Assembly (NCBI GenBank): GCA_027490055.1
Contig: JAIXYV010000003.1
Span: 1-49,299 of the forward strand
Direction of reading: 5' to 3'
Length of the DNA stretch: 49,299 nt
From: Bacteroidota bacterium
GTDB taxonomy: Bacteria; Bacteroidota; Bacteroidia; NS11-12g; UBA955
Shown: positions 26,883 through 36,602 of the stretch, piece after piece
Layout: every line of letters starts with the position of its first letter
Position numbering within the stretch: the stretch's first letter is position 1
The notes under the pieces: generated by a model
What the model was told of the DNA's origin: nothing
Database searches by the model: none
Seen by the model: the letters and a program-made list of their open reading frames with translations, nothing else
Program-made: the position numbers and the translations under genes

Positions 26883-26912
26883 TTGATATCTTAAAATTTT
26901 GTTTTACTTTCG
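26883..26912 (+). promoter_or_regulatory. Promoter of the lipoprotein gene (TTG-N19-TACTTTCG)
   Basis: TTG 26883-26885 and TACTTTCG 26905-26912 (one mismatch in the -7 box) with a 19-nt spacer, ending 12 nt before the ATG at 26925. Confidence 0.6.
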
Positions 26913-26924
26913 TTTTCCAAACTT

Positions 26925-27611
26925 ATGAAACTCCAATTAAAACTTCTGCTATCTTTCACCGTCATTCTCCTATTATCCTCCTGCGGTGTCATCACAAAAG
27001 CCAGATATGGCAACGGCCTTAAACTGAATATTGAATCCAGTCTTTTCGCCCGAAAAGATAAATCTGAAGCGCCCAAAACGCCTGCTAAAAAGAAGAAAAT
27101 AGTGCCTCAAGTTACTGATGAGCCAATGGCTGCTGAGCCAAATATAAGTACTGACAGCTTTGTGTCAATAACTAGTATTCAGTCAGGCTCATCAACTGAA
27201 ATTCTCAATACTAACTCTGCTCACACTGACAAGAAAAAACTTCAAAAGAAAGAGCCCGCTAAATCAAAGGGCATTTCAAAGGTGCTTAATCCAATAAAAA
27301 AAATTGTCGATGATAAGAAGAATAAAAAAATTGAACCTAATACGGAAATAGCGGCCTGGCTGTTCTACGGTTCTTTGGTTCTAAACGCCTTGTTAATATA
27401 CTCTGGTTTAGCAATTCCAGGTATTATATCTGCCCTGCTAAGTATTGCCTCAATTCTTGGAGTGGTGCTCGCCTTTGTCGGATTGAGAAAAATTAAACTA
27501 TCCGGTAACGAATACAAAGGCTATGGGACGGCCTTGAGCATTATTATTCTTTTCTTCCTGTCTATTCTCTATTTGATGTTTATTATTGCTTTGCTTTTCC
27601 TTCTGCTTTAA
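26925..27611 (+). CDS. Lipoprotein with C-terminal membrane helices
   Basis: 228 residues. A lipoprotein signal peptide ends at the lipobox 'LSSC' (Cys20), followed by a short basic 'ITKARYGNGLKLN' motif of the kind often seen just after the lipid anchor in Bacteroidota lipoproteins. A Lys/Ser/Thr-rich linker (about 40-140) is followed by three hydrophobic segments between about residues 144 and 228 ('AWLFYGSLVLNALLIYSGLA', 'ISALLSIASILGVVLAFVGL', 'ALSIIILFFLSILYLMFIIA'), resembling DUF4190-type membrane regions. Having both a lipid anchor and membrane helices points to the inner membrane. No function is recognisable. It has its own promoter, divergent from ftsK. Confidence 0.72.
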   Translation: MKLQLKLLLSFTVILLLSSCGVITKARYGNGLKLNIESSLFARKDKSEAPKTPAKKKKIVPQVTDEPMAAEPNISTDSFVSITSIQSGSSTEILNTNSAHTDKKKLQKKEPAKSKGISKVLNPIKKIVDDKKNKKIEPNTEIAAWLFYGSLVLNALLIYSGLAIPGIISALLSIASILGVVLAFVGLRKIKLSGNEYKGYGTALSIIILFFLSILYLMFIIALLFLLL

Positions 27612-27619
27612 TAATTTGA

Positions 27620-29644
<2,025 letters not shown>

Positions 29645-29688
29645 TCATTTCCTTTCCATTTGCATCTAAAAACCATTTATTTTGAAAC

Positions 29689-30354
29689 ATGGTGCAACTC
29701 GAAAAATCGTGGCAGAAAGTTTTACAGGAAGAATTTGAAAAAGATTACATGAAACAACTCAAAAATTTCCTGTTGTCAGAGAAACAATCTGGACAAAGCA
29801 TCTATCCACCTTCTGATCAGATTTTCGCGGCACTCGATTTCACGCCATTCGAAAAAGTTAAAGTGGTAGTGATTGGTCAAGACCCCTACCATGGCACCGG
29901 GCAGGCACATGGCTTGTCTTTCTCGGTCAACAAAGGCACCGATATTCCGCCCTCTCTCAGGAATATCTACAAAGAACTTGTAACGGATGTGGGAATTACC
30001 ATGCCGTCTCACGGCTACCTGAAACACTGGGCTGATCAGGGTGTTCTGCTTTTAAATGCTACTCTCACTGTAAGAGCCAACGAAGCAGGATCTCATCAAA
30101 AAAAGGGCTGGGAAATATTTACAGATGAAATCATTCGTCAACTCAGTGCCCGCCGAAAAGACTTAGTTTTTCTGCTATGGGGCAATTTTGCTAAAAGTAA
30201 AAAAGCACTCATTACTGGTCATAAAATATTGGAAGCCGCTCACCCTTCTCCGCTCTCTGCTCACAATGGATTCTTTAATTGTAAACACTTTTCGCAAACC
30301 AATGCTTTCCTTGTTGAAAAAGGAATGAGTCCAATTGATTGGCAAATCGTTTAA
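29689..30354 (+). CDS. ung: Uracil-DNA glycosylase (family 1)
   Basis: Removes uracil from DNA as the first step of base-excision repair. 221 residues, the normal size. The water-activating motif 'GQDPYHG' contains Asp65, and the C-terminal 'HPSPLSAHNGFF' supplies the catalytic His185. The uracil-binding 'LLLNATLTV' and 'LLWGNFAK' blocks are intact. It is divergent from ligA, another repair gene, with 68 nt between the starts, and lies directly upstream of the ftsE-like gene on the same strand. Confidence 0.97.
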   Translation: MVQLEKSWQKVLQEEFEKDYMKQLKNFLLSEKQSGQSIYPPSDQIFAALDFTPFEKVKVVVIGQDPYHGTGQAHGLSFSVNKGTDIPPSLRNIYKELVTDVGITMPSHGYLKHWADQGVLLLNATLTVRANEAGSHQKKGWEIFTDEIIRQLSARRKDLVFLLWGNFAKSKKALITGHKILEAAHPSPLSAHNGFFNCKHFSQTNAFLVEKGMSPIDWQIV

Positions 30355-30368
30355 ATGCTGTAGTTTTG
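30339..30368 (+). promoter_or_regulatory. Promoter of the ftsE-like gene (TTG-N19-TAGTTTTG)
   Basis: TTG 30339-30341, inside the 3' end of ung, and TAGTTTTG 30361-30368 with a 19-nt spacer. The box ends 19 nt before the ATG at 30388. Confidence 0.65.
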
Positions 30369-30387
30369 CCAATAAATTCAGCAAAAA

Positions 30388-31086
30388 ATGTCGTCAGTAC
30401 CGGTCATTCATCTGGAACAAGCAGATATCTTTCAGGAAAAAAACCTGGTTCTTCATCAGGTCAATTTATCCCTTAATAAAGGTGAATTTGCCTACCTGAT
30501 TGGTAAAACCGGTAGCGGTAAAAGCTCGCTCCTCAAAACACTCTATGGCGAACTTAAACTCGAGCTGGGCAAGGGTCACGTCGCCGGATTCGACCTCCTG
30601 AAACTTAAACGCCGTCAGGTGCCTAAACTGAGACGAAGATTGGGTATCATCTTCCAGGACTTCCAATTGCTAACCGACAGAAACGCTAAAGACAATTTGT
30701 TGTTTGTGCTTAAAGCGACGGGGTGGACCAATAAAATGGAAATGTTTAAGCGCGTTGGTGAAGTGTTGCAGATAGTCGGACTGGAAACTAAAGACTATAA
30801 AATGCCCCATCAGCTGAGTGGTGGCGAACAGCAACGTCTTGTAATTGCCAGAGCTCTGCTAAACAAACCTGAAATTATTCTGGCGGATGAACCAACCGGT
30901 AACCTCGATCCAGAAATCTCTAATGATATTACAAACCTGCTTCAAACTATCGCTGTCGAAGAAGGTACTGCTGTTCTAATGGCAACTCACGAACACCGAC
31001 TGCTGGACAAATATCCTGCAAGAGTTATCAAAGTGGAACAAAACAAGGTGACCGACGACCTCTCTTTCGCTACTCACTCGGAATAA
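30388..31086 (+). CDS. ftsE: FtsE-like cell-division ABC ATPase
   Basis: A 232-residue stand-alone ABC ATPase. Walker A 'GKTGSGKSS' at residues 39-47, the Q-loop 'IFQDFQLL', signature 'LSGGEQQR' and Walker B '[12 protein letters not shown]' are all intact. The '[23 protein letters not shown]' region is close to FtsE, which with FtsX controls peptidoglycan hydrolases at the septum. No ftsX-like permease gene is adjacent, so the LolD/MacB-type ATPases remain an alternative. The gene has its own promoter; 77 nt separate it from the DUF2851 gene. Confidence 0.82.
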   Translation: MSSVPVIHLEQADIFQEKNLVLHQVNLSLNKGEFAYLIGKTGSGKSSLLKTLYGELKLELGKGHVAGFDLLKLKRRQVPKLRRRLGIIFQDFQLLTDRNAKDNLLFVLKATGWTNKMEMFKRVGEVLQIVGLETKDYKMPHQLSGGEQQRLVIARALLNKPEIILADEPTGNLDPEISNDITNLLQTIAVEEGTAVLMATHEHRLLDKYPARVIKVEQNKVTDDLSFATHSE

Positions 31087-31122
31087 TTTTTATCGAACCT
31101 TACCTTATTCTTTTTGAATCGC

Positions 31123-31154
31123 TTGATTAAAACTAATTGAGCTTTTTAACTTCG
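31123..31154 (+). promoter_or_regulatory. Promoter of the DUF2851 gene (TTG-N21-TAACTTCG)
   Basis: TTG 31123-31125 and TAACTTCG 31147-31154 (one mismatch), 21-nt spacer, ending 9 nt before the ATG at 31164. Confidence 0.5.
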
Positions 31155-31163
31155 TTCTGACTT

Positions 31164-32441
31164 ATGAACGAAGAACTCTTTCAACTAATCTGGCTGCACG
31201 GTCTGTTTGATATGGACCAACTTAGCACTACCTCTGGATTACCCTTAAGCATTGTCAACCGGGGGTATCATAACCACGATGCCGGACCCGATTTCCTCAA
31301 TGCCCGCATCCTCATCGATGGTACACTCTGGTTCGGTCAGGTAGAACTCCATATAAACGCCATTCAATGGCAACAACACCAGCACCATACTGATAAAGCA
31401 TATAATTCATGTATCCTGCATGTGGTCTTAGATGATGGCTTCGAATGTCTTCGTCAGGATGGTACACCTGTACCCTGTCTGTCACTTAAAAATCGCGTAA
31501 GAGCTGGACTCACTGAACAATATGATTATTTGAAGTTTAGTAGTGCTCAGATTCCCTGCAATAAAGCGCTGCCATATATTAGTCAGGTGTATATCAGACA
31601 GGCCATTGATCAGGCTTTAGTTGATAGACTCGAAAGAAAAAGTCAATGGGTTTACGATTGGCTGCAATCGAGTAACGGCGACTGGCACACAGTGTTTCTG
31701 GCTGCCCTGGCCCGAAGTTTTGGATTTGGTACAAATGGCGAAGCTTTTGAACAACTCGCCCTCAACCTGCCAATGCTGGAAATCTGTAAATCAGAAAACA
31801 ATCTGCATAAAATTACCGCCATTCTCTTTGGTGTGGCTGGCTTTCTGGATGAAGCCCCTAAAGATGTGATGCATGCCAAACTCAGACAAGAATGGACCTT
31901 TCAACAACAACGACTCAACCTACATTCCCTGGATAAATCCCTGTTCAAATTTATGCGTATGCGACCAGGTAATTTTCCAAGTATACGACTGGCACAACTG
32001 GCTGCTCTGCTGCAAAATTTTCAGCAACTCTTGCATGGTTTAATGAACGTCAATTCTATTCCCTCTATGCTAAACCTTATGGATGCTGAGCTTCCCGACT
32101 ACTGGCAATCGCATTACCAACTCGGAATAGAAGGTAAACAACATCAAGCAAGATTATCACTAAATGCCCGACAAACGTTATTGATTAATGCTTTGGTGCC
32201 TTTCCTGTTTGTCTATGGCAAACATACTGGTGACGAAAACTATTGCGTAAAAGCCCTGGATATCCTTCAGAAACTGCCGCCTGAAGACAATAGAATTATA
32301 CGCGACTGGCACGATCTGGGTGTAGAGGCTACATCGGCCCTCGACTCGCAAGCTCTGTTAGAATTAAAGAAAAATAAATGTAGTGCCCGATTGTGTTCAA
32401 ACTGCCCTATCGGAATCGCTGTTCTGACCAGTCAGTTATAG
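31164..32441 (+). CDS. DUF2851-family protein
   Basis: 425-residue cytoplasmic protein of the DUF2851 family, widespread in Bacteroidota and uncharacterised as far as I know. The family hallmark is near the N-terminus: 'GYHNHDAGPDFLNARI' (about 35-50), 'WFGQVELHI' and 'YNSCILHVVLDDG', which together look like a PD-(D/E)xK-nuclease-like core (GPDF and the E of VELH). That reading is inference. The C-terminus has 'CSARLCSNCPIGIAVL', a small cysteine cluster. No membrane segments. Its stop lies 18 nt from that of mutS. Confidence 0.85.
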   Translation: MNEELFQLIWLHGLFDMDQLSTTSGLPLSIVNRGYHNHDAGPDFLNARILIDGTLWFGQVELHINAIQWQQHQHHTDKAYNSCILHVVLDDGFECLRQDGTPVPCLSLKNRVRAGLTEQYDYLKFSSAQIPCNKALPYISQVYIRQAIDQALVDRLERKSQWVYDWLQSSNGDWHTVFLAALARSFGFGTNGEAFEQLALNLPMLEICKSENNLHKITAILFGVAGFLDEAPKDVMHAKLRQEWTFQQQRLNLHSLDKSLFKFMRMRPGNFPSIRLAQLAALLQNFQQLLHGLMNVNSIPSMLNLMDAELPDYWQSHYQLGIEGKQHQARLSLNARQTLLINALVPFLFVYGKHTGDENYCVKALDILQKLPPEDNRIIRDWHDLGVEATSALDSQALLELKKNKCSARLCSNCPIGIAVLTSQL

Positions 32442-32459
32442 TCAACTTACTTTACTATA

Positions 32460-35060
32460 TCAGACCAGCTTCTGTAATTCCTGTAACTTCATAAATGCAT
32501 CAATCGGTGTCATAGCGTTCATCTCGATAGATCTCAATTGCCTGTGCAGTTCTTCGAGCTTAGGGTCATTTACGCCAAACATGGTGAGCTGATACTGCGG
32601 TACTTTTATGTGTTTAAGTGTTTCTCTGCCGCTGATAGAGGCTCTGTCTTTTTCTAATTCACCAAGTACTTCCTCTGCTCTCTGAAGTACCGTTAATGGT
32701 ACCCCAGCCATTCTGGCAACATGAATACCAAAACTGTGCTCGCTACCACCCTTGACAAGTTTTCTTAAGAAAATTACCTTGTCCTTTGTCTCTTTTACAG
32801 ATATATGGAAATTAACGATGCCAGGAATATTCTTCTCTAACTCGTTTAGTTCGTGATAGTGTGTTGCAAATATTGTCTTGGGCGCGTCTGGGTGTTTGCC
32901 CAGAAACTCTGCAATGGCCCATGCTAAAGACACACCATCAAAAGTACTTGTACCCCTTCCAATCTCGTCTAAAAGAATCAGACTGCGCGCTGAAATATTG
33001 TTCAAAATGCCCGCTGTCTCTATCATCTCCACCATAAAGGTACTCTCGCCGCCAGATATATTATCACTGGCACCAACCCTGGTGTAAATTCTGTCAACTA
33101 AACCAAACTCGGCATGCTCTGCTGCAACAAAACACCCTATCTGCCCCATCAATACTGCTAAAGCCGTTTGTCTTAACACAGCACTCTTACCACTCATATT
33201 TGGACCAGTAAGAATCACTATGCGCTGCTCGGATTTACTTAACTCAATATCATTAGGGATATAAGCATCATCTATATTTAATTGCTTTTCTATAACTGGA
33301 TGCCTGCAGTTCTTTAATACCAGATCGTAACCATCGTTGATTAATGGTCGGGTATATCTATTTTGTTGCGCTATTGTAGCAAAACTCAATAAACAATCGA
33401 GGCGGGCCAATAGCTGACTGTCCATCTGAACCGCCGTAATATACGCCCCCATATCCTGCAATAAGGTGTTATAAATTCTGGTCTCTATCTCTAAAATCTT
33501 ACTCTCTGCACTTAGAATTTTATCTTCATACGTTTTCAACTCCTGCGTGATGTAACGCTCAGCATTGGTTAAGGTCTGCTTTCTGATCCAGTCTTCAGGA
33601 ACCTTGTCTTTATGGGTGTTGGTGACTTCCAGATAATACCCGAACACATTGTTGAAGGCGATTTTTAAAGATGGTATGCCTGTTCTGTCGCTTTCGCGTT
33701 TCTGAATCTCCAGTAATTTTTCTTTGCCTGAAAACTGCAAACCTCTTAACTCATCTAATTCCTCATCTACGCCATCATTGATCACGCCACCTTTGTTAAT
33801 CAGCAATGGCGTATCCGATTTTAATTCTCTGATGATTCTGTCCGTCAGTGTCTCACAAGGATTTAGCTGATGTGCATATACCTGCATCTCTGCACCTGGC
33901 AATGCTTCACAAACAGTTTTAATCTGTCTGACACATTCCAGTGCTTTTGCGAGTTGTAATACTTCTCTTGGATTGGCGCGCAACAATGAAATCTTTGAAA
34001 TGATACGCTCCATATCGCCGCATTGCTGCAAGGCCGAACCTATGCTGTCAGATGCCTCCTGATGCTGTATTAAAACTTCTACTGTGTTTAACCTGGCATC
34101 TATTTCGTGTAACTCCTTTAATGGCAATACCACCCATTTCTTAATTAACCTGCTGCCCATCGGTGTGCGGGTATGATCAAGAATATCCGAGAGTGTGCGA
34201 CCCCCTGGATGAGATGGATATAATATCTCCAGATTTCTTATTGTAAACTGATCAAACCAAACATATTTGTCTTCATCAATCCTGCTGATGGTATTGATGT
34301 GCTTGATATTGGTTTGCTGATTGTGCTCCAGGTAATACAATGAACTACCGGCTGCAATAATAGCGGCTTTGAGATGCCCTATTCCAAAGCCTTTTAATGT
34401 GGTAGTGCCAAAATGATTCAGTAATTTCTCTTCTGCAAAATCATACTGAAAAACCCAGTCCTCTAAAGCAAACTGATAAAACTTATCGCCTGTTAACTGC
34501 TTGAAACTGTTAAGCTGTGGCTTGCTGATGATGATTTCTGAAGGCTTAAAACTACTGAGTAATTTCTCGATGTAATCGTGTGTGCCTTCCGCTACCATAA
34601 ACTCACCTGTAGAAATATCCAGAAAAGCACATCCCGCTAATCCATCCATAAAATAGACCGATGCCAGAAAATTACTTGTGCCCGATTCTAATACTTTATC
34701 GTTGAAAACAACGCCTGGCGTGACCAGTTCGGTGACACCACGCTTCACTATACCCTTGGCCATTTTAGGGTCTTCTAACTGATCGCAAATGGCGACTCTG
34801 TGACCTGCTCTAACCAGCTTGGGTAAATATGTGTCTAATGAATGATGAGGGAAACCTGCCAGCTCTGTTTCATTCGCACTGCCAGCGCCACGTTTTGTCA
34901 GCACAATGCCCAGTACCTTAGAGGCGGTTACAGCATCTTCTCCGAAAGTCTCGTAAAAATCGCCCACTCTGAACAATAACAAGGCTCCAGGATACTTTTG
35001 CTTGAACCCTACATATTGTTTCATCAATGGTGTTTGATTATCTGTTATCTTTGCACTCAT
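32460..35060 (-). CDS. mutS: DNA mismatch repair protein MutS
   Basis: Mismatch-recognition ATPase. 866 residues, full length. The mismatch-wedge motif 'VGDFYETFG' has Phe35 and Glu37. Connector, lever and clamp domains follow. The ATPase has Walker A 'GPNMSGKS' (619-626), Walker B 'LILLDEIGRGTSTFDG' and the conserved 'ATHYHEL'. The C-terminal helical region ends in 'PIDAFMKLQELQKL', the usual MutS1 tail. It is divergent from the TrmH gene with 51 nt between the starts. mutL is not in the window. Confidence 0.98.
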   Translation of the reverse strand: MSAKITDNQTPLMKQYVGFKQKYPGALLLFRVGDFYETFGEDAVTASKVLGIVLTKRGAGSANETELAGFPHHSLDTYLPKLVRAGHRVAICDQLEDPKMAKGIVKRGVTELVTPGVVFNDKVLESGTSNFLASVYFMDGLAGCAFLDISTGEFMVAEGTHDYIEKLLSSFKPSEIIISKPQLNSFKQLTGDKFYQFALEDWVFQYDFAEEKLLNHFGTTTLKGFGIGHLKAAIIAAGSSLYYLEHNQQTNIKHINTISRIDEDKYVWFDQFTIRNLEILYPSHPGGRTLSDILDHTRTPMGSRLIKKWVVLPLKELHEIDARLNTVEVLIQHQEASDSIGSALQQCGDMERIISKISLLRANPREVLQLAKALECVRQIKTVCEALPGAEMQVYAHQLNPCETLTDRIIRELKSDTPLLINKGGVINDGVDEELDELRGLQFSGKEKLLEIQKRESDRTGIPSLKIAFNNVFGYYLEVTNTHKDKVPEDWIRKQTLTNAERYITQELKTYEDKILSAESKILEIETRIYNTLLQDMGAYITAVQMDSQLLARLDCLLSFATIAQQNRYTRPLINDGYDLVLKNCRHPVIEKQLNIDDAYIPNDIELSKSEQRIVILTGPNMSGKSAVLRQTALAVLMGQIGCFVAAEHAEFGLVDRIYTRVGASDNISGGESTFMVEMIETAGILNNISARSLILLDEIGRGTSTFDGVSLAWAIAEFLGKHPDAPKTIFATHYHELNELEKNIPGIVNFHISVKETKDKVIFLRKLVKGGSEHSFGIHVARMAGVPLTVLQRAEEVLGELEKDRASISGRETLKHIKVPQYQLTMFGVNDPKLEELHRQLRSIEMNAMTPIDAFMKLQELQKLV

Positions 35061-35111
35061 ATAATCACTGTTTTTATTACCCTCATAAGACCCTCGAATT
35101 ACCTCAGTTAA

Positions 35112-35624
35112 ATGTTCCGCAAGTTAAGCACACACCAACTAAACCGATTAACATTTTATCAATACAAACACCCTGTATCTGTAGTGCTGGACAATGTCAG
35201 AAGCATGAATAATATCGGTAGCATTTTTAGAAGCAGTGATTGCTTCGGAGTGGAAAAATTATACTTATGCGGGATTTCTGGAACGCCTCCTCACCGCGAA
35301 ATTCATAAGACGGCTTTAGGTGCCGAAAACTCAGTGCCCTGGGAATACTCTGAAACCACCCTTGAAGCTTGTCTGGCCCTCAAAGCTAAAGGCTATAAAC
35401 TCATGGCTATTGAACAGGTAGAAAACAGCACTGCGCTTGGGAGTTTTAAACTGGAAAAAGATCAGCCTTATGCCCTTATTTTAGGCAACGAAGTGGATGG
35501 TGTCTCTCAGGAAGTGCTCGACCTGTGTGATATCTGCATAGAAATTCCACAATACGGCACTAAACACTCTTTTAATGTGTCTGTATGCGCTGGTATAGTA
35601 CTTTGGGAACTCCTCAACAACTAA
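35112..35624 (+). CDS. TrmH-family RNA 2'-O-methyltransferase (SPOUT)
   Basis: 170-residue SPOUT methyltransferase using SAM to methylate ribose 2'-O in tRNA or rRNA. Family motifs are visible: 'VLDNVRSMNNIGSIFRSSD' (motif 1, about 25-43), 'ALILGNEVDGVSQEVLD' (motif 2, about 115-131) and 'IEIPQYGTKHSFNVSVCAGI' (motif 3, about 138-157). Motif 3 has Phe where most members have Leu in 'SLNVS'. It lacks the N-terminal substrate-binding domain of RlmB/TsnR, so it is the short SpoU/TrmL-like form; the target nucleotide cannot be named. Its stop directly abuts the stop of the convergent lipoprotein gene. Confidence 0.9.
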   Translation: MFRKLSTHQLNRLTFYQYKHPVSVVLDNVRSMNNIGSIFRSSDCFGVEKLYLCGISGTPPHREIHKTALGAENSVPWEYSETTLEACLALKAKGYKLMAIEQVENSTALGSFKLEKDQPYALILGNEVDGVSQEVLDLCDICIEIPQYGTKHSFNVSVCAGIVLWELLNN

Positions 35625-36395
35625 TTACTTCTTGTTCAGTGGTGCGTTTATTTCGAAGACGGCACCTGCCATCAAAGCAAAATTAAAATGTGGTATAGCA
35701 TCTGTTATCTCTGCGGCATTGATGCCCTGATAACCCGCCATCTGTATCTGAAATTTTAACTTCTCGCCACCAAATCTGAAACTTAATGCGTGCTCAAGCA
35801 AAGCATATGAAGGCTTACTGTTGTAACGCTTCAAATCTTCCGACCAAAATATAGGATTGTCGAGCTTTTCATTATAAAAACGTATCTGACTGAATCTGGC
35901 TGAATACCCAACAGCAAACATATTATCGCTTGAACGGTATCCAAATGTTGGCATAATGCCTATGCGCTGATATCTGCCATTGAAAAAGGTATTATCTTGA
36001 CCGCTAACGGTATTTTTAAAATTCCCGTTGCCATAATCACCAAAAATCTCAAACCTGAAATTTTCACTCTGGTCCTGATTAATAAAATAGCCCAGCCCCA
36101 CGTTCAACATATTGCCACGGTATTTAAAACTGTTCATTCCGCCAGTGTCTGAACCGAAATTCTGGCCCGCAACTGCAATACCTGCATAAGCTGCAATGTT
36201 CTTACTTATAGCCGCTCCCGCCGTTACATCGCCTTTGTTAAACATATTGGTAGAGGCATCGAAATACATATCGCCTGCATTTCTGAACAATGGCACAGGA
36301 TGTCTGTTGGGTGTGTAAAATCTCGCTCTGCAAGAACTGAATAAAACACTGCTTAGCACAACTGCTGCAAACAGATAAAAGTATTTATTGGTCAT
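35625..36395 (-). CDS. Predicted outer-membrane lipoprotein, beta-barrel-like
   Basis: 256 residues with a lipoprotein-type leader ending 'LFSSC' (Cys22). Just after it comes 'FYTPNRHPVPLFRNAGDMYFDAS', a motif I associate with a Bacteroidota outer-membrane family of unknown function (YxPNxxxVPLFxxxGE-like). The remainder alternates glycine/aromatic strands ('MLNVGLGYFINQDQ', 'IGIMPTFGYRSSDNMFAVGYSARFSQIRFY', 'FALMAGAVFEINAPL'), consistent with a small beta-barrel. The degenerate box TAAATTCG (36417-36424) lies 21 nt upstream of the ATG. It is divergent from the clan-CD-like gene. Confidence 0.72.
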   Translation of the reverse strand: MTNKYFYLFAAVVLSSVLFSSCRARFYTPNRHPVPLFRNAGDMYFDASTNMFNKGDVTAGAAISKNIAAYAGIAVAGQNFGSDTGGMNSFKYRGNMLNVGLGYFINQDQSENFRFEIFGDYGNGNFKNTVSGQDNTFFNGRYQRIGIMPTFGYRSSDNMFAVGYSARFSQIRFYNEKLDNPIFWSEDLKRYNSKPSYALLEHALSFRFGGEKLKFQIQMAGYQGINAAEITDAIPHFNFALMAGAVFEINAPLNKK

Positions 36396-36602
36396 AGTAT
36401 GAACTGTTTAATACTACGAATTTACAACAATCTCTGTCATTAATCCTACTAAAGCCGCTAAAATTAAAACTGACTTTAATTAGTGATTCCGTCTAACAAA
36501 TTCGACTATCGGCATAAATCAATTTGACTTTCAGAGGGCTTTCACCGAATTTGCCCTATAATTCCCTTTCATGGCATCATTTTTGGAAAAACACTATTAA
36601 AC

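Noticed and set aside
35046-35053. Plus-strand TATCTTTG inside the mutS start region as promoter of the TrmH gene
   Set aside because: The nearest TTG elements give spacers of 10 or 27 nt and the box is 58 nt from the start codon; support is too weak.
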